Shown: one piece after another, positions 5,885-9,641 of the stretch
How positions within the stretch are numbered: position 1 is the first letter of the stretch
Layout: each line of letters opens with the position of its first letter
From: Actinomycetes bacterium
GTDB taxonomy: Bacteria > Actinomycetota > Acidimicrobiia > Acidimicrobiales > Palsa-688
Assembly (NCBI GenBank): GCA_021808425.1
Contig: JAKBBS010000062.1
Location: 7,060-16,700, forward strand
Length of the DNA stretch: 9,641 nt
Direction: 5' to 3'
The notes under the pieces: model-generated
What the model was told of the DNA's origin: nothing
What the model saw: only the letters and a program-made list of their open reading frames with translations
The model's database searches: none
Translations under genes and position numbers: made by a program

Positions 5885-6322
5885 TCAGTCTTTTGTGGGT
5901 GTGGACTCTTTGGGGTCGAGGAAGCGGAACCATTCGACCACGACGGGTTCGCTGTCTCGCGGCTCCCAGGTGGAGTCACCGGCGCTATCGCGGATCGCCT
6001 CGATGGTCTCGCCCCAGAACGCTTCATGGGCTCGGCGCCACTCAGCCGCGTCGGCGAAGTCCTCGCCTTCGTCTCTCGCTACGTCGTCGCCGACTTCGTC
6101 GAGTGCGATGATCCGGACTCGTGTCGTCTCGATTCTCCCGTGGCTGCGGCCTGCGTGGTCGATCAACTTCGATTGCCGGCCGGCCCGCGGCAGTGCTTCG
6201 CCGGTGCGGTATTCGACCGCCAGGGAGGATGTCGCCGTCTTCTTGCCGTTTAGCACCGCTTCGAGCAGCCGGTCGCCTAGGCCGCCGTCACCGTCGTAGC
6301 CGAACGTCGCTGCGGGAGCCAT
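5885..6322 (-). CDS. ASCH-domain protein
   Basis: Predicted 145-aa cytosolic protein with an ASCH fold, related to PUA domains and thought to bind RNA or modified nucleosides; some members are N4-acetylcytidine amidohydrolases. The family pattern is clear: GLGDRLLEAVLNGKKTATSS near residues 13-32, SLAVEYRTGEALP, then IETTRVRIIALDEVG, EGEDFADAAEWRRAHEAFW and a C-terminal PVVVEWFRFLDP strand. ATG 6322 is chosen because homology starts a few residues after it. The ORF can be extended 30 codons to 6412, but that part is unlike the family and overlaps the antitoxin end. No strong ribosome site is visible. Its start is 86 bases past the stop of the antitoxin-like gene on the same strand, where a toxin gene would normally sit. 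It converges with the GNAT relic, 46 bases away. Confidence 0.88.
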   Translation of the reverse strand: MAPAATFGYDGDGGLGDRLLEAVLNGKKTATSSLAVEYRTGEALPRAGRQSKLIDHAGRSHGRIETTRVRIIALDEVGDDVARDEGEDFADAAEWRRAHEAFWGETIEAIRDSAGDSTWEPRDSEPVVVEWFRFLDPKESTPTKD

Positions 6323-6403
6323 GCCGCAAGTCTGGCAGAACGCTATCAGCCGAGGGTTCTGATCGCCGGGAGGCGGCCTGCTTCCGGACGGTTCGTGCCG
6401 TCG

Positions 6404-6424
6404 TGACGTCATGACGTCATGACG
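6404..6424. repeat. Tandem 8-bp palindrome TGACGTCA, 2.6 copies
   Basis: TGACGTCA occurs at 6404-6411 and 6412-6419, followed by TGACG at 6420-6424. Each unit is a perfect palindrome. The array covers the stop of the antitoxin-like ORF and lies about 80 bases upstream of the ASCH gene start. It could be a paired operator for that gene or a slippage product at a recombination joint. Confidence 0.8.
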
Positions 6425-6768
6425 CGCCAGCTAGGTAGTTTGCGGGAGTGGAGCGCCGGAAGACCGACCTTGATCCGGCGATTTTTGCTCCCCGATAGGC
6501 GGCGGAACTCCAAGGTGCCATCAGCCAGCAGCCGATCCACGAACTGCCGGGTCACTCCTAACAGGCCGGCGGCGCCAGCGGGCGTTACTTCTTGTCCGGG
6601 ACGCAGGACGACCAACTGCTCGCCGTTTGCGACGCGCTCGAACATTTCCCGGACCGCTACGCCGAAGTCACTCGTCGGATCGACCTCGGCCGCCAGACGA
6701 GCTGCGCTCGCCCGTGCATCCGCGTCGGGTGCCACCAACACGCTCATGGAGCCAACGACCGCGCCCAT
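6409..6768 (-). CDS. Antitoxin-like / excisionase-family DNA-binding protein, altered C-terminus
   Basis: 119-aa protein with a helix-turn-helix of the excisionase (MerR-like) type at about 60-100: VTPAGAAGLLGVTRQFVDRL, then LADGTLEFRRLSGSKNRRIKV. This matches actinobacterial antitoxins that pair with PIN-domain toxins, where the protein binds its own promoter and neutralises the toxin. After RRIKV such proteins normally go on for 30-40 residues of the type DLLAYRAERERRR. Here the end is unrelated (GLPALHSRKLP...) and stops in the TGACGTCA repeat, so the C-terminal toxin-binding part seems lost by a break near 6470. No toxin gene follows. Start: ATG 6768 has TAATCT six bases upstream, suggesting a leaderless message; ATG 6747 (MSVLVAP) is the alternative. 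It may be better treated as a truncated gene. Confidence 0.7.
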   Translation of the reverse strand: MGAVVGSMSVLVAPDADARASAARLAAEVDPTSDFGVAVREMFERVANGEQLVVLRPGQEVTPAGAAGLLGVTRQFVDRLLADGTLEFRRLSGSKNRRIKVGLPALHSRKLPSWRVMTS

Positions 6769-7022
6769 GCGGACAGATTACGATTACCAGCGATAACTGC
6801 AACTACAACGTCGCGGATGCGCCTTTCGACTAGAGACTTGAATGCGCGCCGGTGACTCCTAGTGAAAACGTCTTCTCGCCTCTTTCGAGGCATGCCTCAA
6901 CACGCGGTCCCAGAAGGTTCACGCCTGCCGGAAGCCAACCCGGCTGGGTCATCTTCGCGGTCTGGTAGCTCCGCCTATTTAGCGTCGGAGTTCTAGGCGG
7001 CTGGTGCCATGAGTGGGCGCTT

Positions 7023-7949
7023 TTACAATCCCGCCGGGCGCTCAATGCGTTCATGGGTATTGACCTCGCCGGGTGGCCAGTTGGGCGTTCCGATGATTGC
7101 TCGTGTCTGGCGCAGCACGTCAACGACGGTGTCATCGCCCGTGAGGTCTATATGGTGTTGTTCGCCGACGGGAAGGTTGTTGGTTAATAGCCGCCAGGCC
7201 TGTTCTGTGGCGAGGTTCATTGTCGCGCGTATTTGGGTTCCGGGCCGGGGCCGGTATCGCCATCCGTCGGCGCCAGCGACGAGGTGCCATTCGAAAGATG
7301 GCGGGCCGGTGAGGCGAATGGTGGTGGTGTCGCCTGGGGCGGCGGGGATGTCGGCGAGGCGGTATGGGTACGCCCAGCGCATTCCCTCTAGGACGGGGAT
7401 GGCGAGATCGGGTCGCAGGTCGCTGTCCTGTCCGAGCGCCTGCAGGAGTTGTTGGCGGTGTATCCACTGCTCTGAGACTTCCCGGAGTTGGTCGAGCCAG
7501 ACCGGAACGGGCCCGGGGCCCGCCCACGACACCGAACCTTTTAGAGCGGTGGGGTCTTGGTTACCGAGACCGGCGACGACTTTCGGGCCGCTCCACGCGA
7601 GAAGGTCGGTGACGAGCCTGGGGCTGAGTCGCCGGGCGGCTTGCACCCACTGGTCTTGGAGGTCGTCGAGCCAGAGCGCGAAGCCGGCCTCGTCCGGTGT
7701 GGGGGTGTTGACTGTGGGGCGGTGTTGGTCGCGGTGGCGGGCGAGCCAGCCGAGGTCGTCGCCGAGGAGATGGCCGCATAGGTCGAGGATGCTCCAACCG
7801 GGGCACAGCGTTGGGCGTGCCCAGTCGTCGCTGGTAAGGCTGCCCAGCAAGTCGAGCAGTCGAGCGCGTTCGAGACCGAACAGGCCCGGGATCTCCTCAG
7901 GCGAGTCATAGTGCCAGTGTGGATCGCCTGCTGGCGTGCTCGGCGTCAC
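7023..7949 (-). CDS. Mycothiol-dependent maleylpyruvate isomerase family enzyme (DinB-like)
   Basis: 308-aa protein of the actinobacterial family named after mycothiol-dependent maleylpyruvate isomerase. Members use mycothiol as cofactor or co-substrate for isomerisation or conjugation in the cytoplasm. The N-terminal four-helix DinB-like domain has the expected metal ligands: H60 in CPGWSILDLCGHLLGDDLGW, and E160 and H164 in LREVSEQWIHRQQL. The C-terminal MDMPI_C domain (about 200-290) holds TIRLTGPPSFEWHL and DLTGDDTVVDVL. The gene starts with GTG 7949; no better start and no clear ribosome site are seen. It is divergent from the methyltransferase at 8129. The long plus-strand ORFs across it are shadows caused by GC-rich codons. 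Its substrate cannot be told. It need not serve the dioxygenase 6 kb away, since most family members have no known link to gentisate breakdown. Confidence 0.92.
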   Translation of the reverse strand: MTPSTPAGDPHWHYDSPEEIPGLFGLERARLLDLLGSLTSDDWARPTLCPGWSILDLCGHLLGDDLGWLARHRDQHRPTVNTPTPDEAGFALWLDDLQDQWVQAARRLSPRLVTDLLAWSGPKVVAGLGNQDPTALKGSVSWAGPGPVPVWLDQLREVSEQWIHRQQLLQALGQDSDLRPDLAIPVLEGMRWAYPYRLADIPAAPGDTTTIRLTGPPSFEWHLVAGADGWRYRPRPGTQIRATMNLATEQAWRLLTNNLPVGEQHHIDLTGDDTVVDVLRQTRAIIGTPNWPPGEVNTHERIERPAGL

Positions 7950-8128
7950 TTCTGAAGTTTGGCTCGGTCATTTCGAGCCCGCAACCCCAGTCGCTCTTTT
8001 TCTGCGGGATTGGGGCGTCGAGGGGTGAATGGCGGCGGTCGCCATGGTGGTGTTGTCACTGGATGTGGCCGAAGGTGCCTTCCTTCGTCGTGGGTGCGCG
8101 GGCGTTGAGGGCACCATGGGATGATGTT

Positions 8129-8923
8129 GTGGTGCGTGCGTTTGATGACTTGGTGGCGGAGGCTGCGTCGGCGGACGTGGCGGGGTGGGGTTTCGGTTGG
8201 CTGGACGGCCGGGCGAGCGAGGAGCGCCCGCCGTGGGGTTACGCGAAGTTACTCGCCGGCAGGCTCGGGCGGGTCGGCTCGGCGTTGGACGTTGATACTG
8301 CTGGCGGGGAGGTGCTTGGAGAGGTTGGGAGGTTCCCGCCGTTGATGGCAGCCACGGAGGGGTGGCGGCCCAACGCCCGCCGGGCGGGAGCGCTGCTCGG
8401 CCCTCGGGGGGTGCACGTCGTCGATGCCGTCGGGGGCGGACTGCCGTTCGCGGACGGGTCGTTTGAGTTGGTGACTTCCAGGCATCCTGTTCGCCCCGCT
8501 TGGGCTGAGGTATGTCGCGTCTTGGAACCGGGTGGAACATATTTCGCGCAGCATGTGGGGCCGACCTCGGCGTTTGAGCTGATAGAGCGTTTCACGGGTC
8601 CCTTGATAGGGGAGCGCGAGAGACGCGACCCGGCCCGGGAGTGCGCGGCCGCGCGCGACGCTGGACTGGTCGTGGCTGACCTTCGCAGGGCGCGATGCCG
8701 TATGGAGTTTCACGATGTCGGTGCGGTCGTGTGGATCCTGCGTAAGTGCGTTTGGTGGGTGCCGGACTTCTCCGTCGAGAAATACCGCCGGACGCTGCTC
8801 GAACTCGACTCGGACTTTCGCCGGGGCGAACCCTTCGTCGCGTACTCGACTCGACATCTGATTCAAGCCCGGCGGCCTCGTCGCTCACCCGGGGGTCGGC
8901 GAGTGAGGCGGTCGCCGCTGTAA
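8129..8923 (+). CDS. Class I SAM-dependent methyltransferase
   Basis: Predicted 264-aa soluble methyltransferase that transfers a methyl group from S-adenosylmethionine to an unknown substrate. Order of motifs: N-terminal WGFGWLDGRASEERPPWGYA; SAM-binding motif I in ALDVDTAGGEVL (about 52-63, a degenerate GxGxG as usual in this subfamily); the acidic loop ATEGWRPN; motif IV-like LPFADGSFELVTSRHPV; VCRVLEPGGTYFAQHVGP; and the C-terminal RKCVWWVPDFSVEKYRRTL and FVAYSTRHLIQAR. GTG 8129 is chosen: GGGA lies seven bases upstream and family similarity begins right after it (GTG 8132 is equally possible). A frame extension to ATG 7919 overlaps the divergent gene and looks like shadow. The last 14 or so residues, rich in R and P, go beyond the usual end, suggesting a slightly altered 3' end facing the integrase relic. 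Confidence 0.88.
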   Translation: MVRAFDDLVAEAASADVAGWGFGWLDGRASEERPPWGYAKLLAGRLGRVGSALDVDTAGGEVLGEVGRFPPLMAATEGWRPNARRAGALLGPRGVHVVDAVGGGLPFADGSFELVTSRHPVRPAWAEVCRVLEPGGTYFAQHVGPTSAFELIERFTGPLIGERERRDPARECAAARDAGLVVADLRRARCRMEFHDVGAVVWILRKCVWWVPDFSVEKYRRTLLELDSDFRRGEPFVAYSTRHLIQARRPRRSPGGRRVRRSPL

Positions 8924-8953
8924 CGGCGCTACCGAACTCCGCTTCCGTTAGGC

Positions 8954-9349
8954 TTAGACGTGCGCGAGGTAGTCGCCTACCGCCACCAAGTCGGCTCCCT
9001 CGGGCGCGGCGCCCGGCTTGAGTAGCCATCGCTGCGCCCGGCCGAACGACATGGCGGCGAGCGCCTTGGTCTTGGGTTCCCAGTCGGGATGCGCACGATA
9101 GTAGGTCTCGGTCAACTCGAACACCGTGGGCATCTAGGGGCCCTCGGGTCGGACGGGTTCAACGAAGCGTCGGGCGAGCAAGTCGAAGGGCAGCCCTGCT
9201 GTGAAGTCACGCTCGAACTGCTCCTTCCAGGCCTGCGCGAATCCAGCCTTGGGGAAACGCTTCAGCCACTGGACTCCGTCGGCCCGACCTCCTACATCCC
9301 AGCAGTCGACCGACCGGCGCCGACGAGTGTTCGTCGTGCGGTCCTCCAC
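8954..9349 (-). pseudogene. Tyrosine recombinase (integrase), N-terminal remnant with in-frame stop
   Basis: The N-terminal part of an actinobacterial phage or island integrase. From GTG 9349 it reads VEDRTTNTRRRR, then VQWLKRFPKAGFAQAWKEQF and RDFTAGLPFDLLARRFVEP, an arm-binding type domain. A TAG at 9134-9136 interrupts the frame, followed at once, in the same frame, by ATG 9133 and MPTVFELTETYYRAHPDWEP with KTKALAAMSFGRAQRWLL, the SAM-like core-binding domain. The frame ends at TAA 8954-8956 after VAVGDYLAHV. A complete enzyme would have some 380-400 residues. Here only about 130 codons remain and the catalytic domain with its R-H-R-Y residues is absent. There are thus two lesions: a nonsense codon and loss of the 3' two thirds. 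Start position is uncertain. It is convergent with the methyltransferase, 30 bases away. Confidence 0.78.
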
Positions 9350-9641
9350 CCACTCGGTTGTCTTCTTCTGACTCGGAAGACAACCACGTTTCCCAAGGTC
9401 ATGCCCGGCGCGAGCACGAGGATGTTCAAGAAGGTCGAGTGGTCTGGCAGGCTCCTGCAATCCGCGCCGCAGCCCGGCGCGGCAATGGATCGCGTCGGCT
9501 CCCGATCCGTCCCGAAATGTGCGTCCCATATCAACGCTTACGAGGTGTCCCGGATCGCCGGTTATACGGGTAACCGTGGAGCGACAGTCGCTCTGCTCCC
9601 TGGTCAAAGTGCGACGGCGAGATCCTGCCATTGCGTTGGGT
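9350..9641. other. Right-edge stretch without a recognisable gene
   Basis: Several frames are open here on both strands. Plus-strand ATG 9401 (80 codons to the edge) and minus-strand frames at 9292-9534 both have GC-rich third positions, so codon use does not decide between them. None gives a protein I recognise. Excisionase or replication genes often precede integrases of this kind, but no helix-turn-helix pattern is visible. Confidence 0.4.

Noticed and set aside
5112..6299. 395-codon plus-strand ORF as one protein
   Set aside because: It reads through the dehydrogenase fragment, two terminators, part of the GNAT relic and the antisense of the ASCH gene; only short pieces of it are protein-like.
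6830..6952. 40-codon minus-strand ORF beginning MTQPGWLPAG
   Set aside because: Moderate codon bias, weak ribosome site and no recognisable family; also a short 7-bp inverted repeat nearby (6971-7000) lacks a T-run, so it was not called a terminator.
7009..7911. 300-codon plus-strand ORF
   Set aside because: Antisense shadow of the mycothiol-dependent enzyme, rich in R, S, P and W, with no motif.
457..7949. Ring-cleavage dioxygenase and maleylpyruvate-isomerase family gene as one aromatic pathway
   Set aside because: They lie about 5.7 kb apart with unrelated genes between; the isomerase family name covers many enzymes with no role in gentisate or hydroxyquinol breakdown.
9401..9641. Plus-strand open frame running off the right edge
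   Set aside because: The opposite strand has an equally GC-biased frame and neither product is recognisable.

Overview
The window is GC-rich DNA from an actinomycete-like bacterium. The strongest support is an intact gene of the mycothiol-dependent DinB/maleylpyruvate-isomerase family; mycothiol is an actinobacterial thiol. Leaderless-type TANNNT promoters and frequent GTG starts fit this. The genus cannot be told from the sequence.

Layout. 1-456: left-edge region with a possible truncated leftward gene, a 17-bp inverted repeat and a candidate operator. 457-1350 (+): intact intradiol (hydroxyquinol 1,2-dioxygenase-type) ring-cleavage dioxygenase. 1362-2072 (-): proline iminopeptidase gene broken by an internal deletion. 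2141-2296 (-): small cysteine-rich ORF. 2477-3445 (-): intact ketopantoate reductase (PanE/ApbA) family gene. 3667-4947 (-): intact AAA+ ATPase of the DUF4143 type. Its promoter contains three 12-bp repeats spaced exactly 23 bp apart. 5018-5838 (+): debris, namely a coding-like tail, a piece of a pyruvate dehydrogenase E1 gene, two back-to-back terminator hairpins and a frameshifted GNAT acetyltransferase end. 5885-6322 (-): intact ASCH-domain gene. 6409-6768 (-): antitoxin-like DNA-binding protein with an altered C-terminus and no toxin. 7023-7949 (-): intact mycothiol-dependent enzyme. 8129-8923 (+): intact SAM methyltransferase. 8954-9349 (-): N-terminal third of a tyrosine integrase carrying an in-frame stop.

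The window does not read as one pathway. The dioxygenase and the PanE-like reductase could belong to an aromatic catabolic island, but no maleylacetate reductase, hydroxylase or transporter is visible. From about 5.0 kb rightward, intact accessory genes alternate with at least four broken ones, next to an integrase relic. This is what a decaying integrated element or recombination hot spot looks like. The least ordinary signals are the 23-bp-phased repeat operator of the DUF4143 ATPase and the internal deletion in the peptidase gene, which puts a stop codon at the junction. I saw no CRISPR array, rRNA, tRNA or complete insertion sequence.
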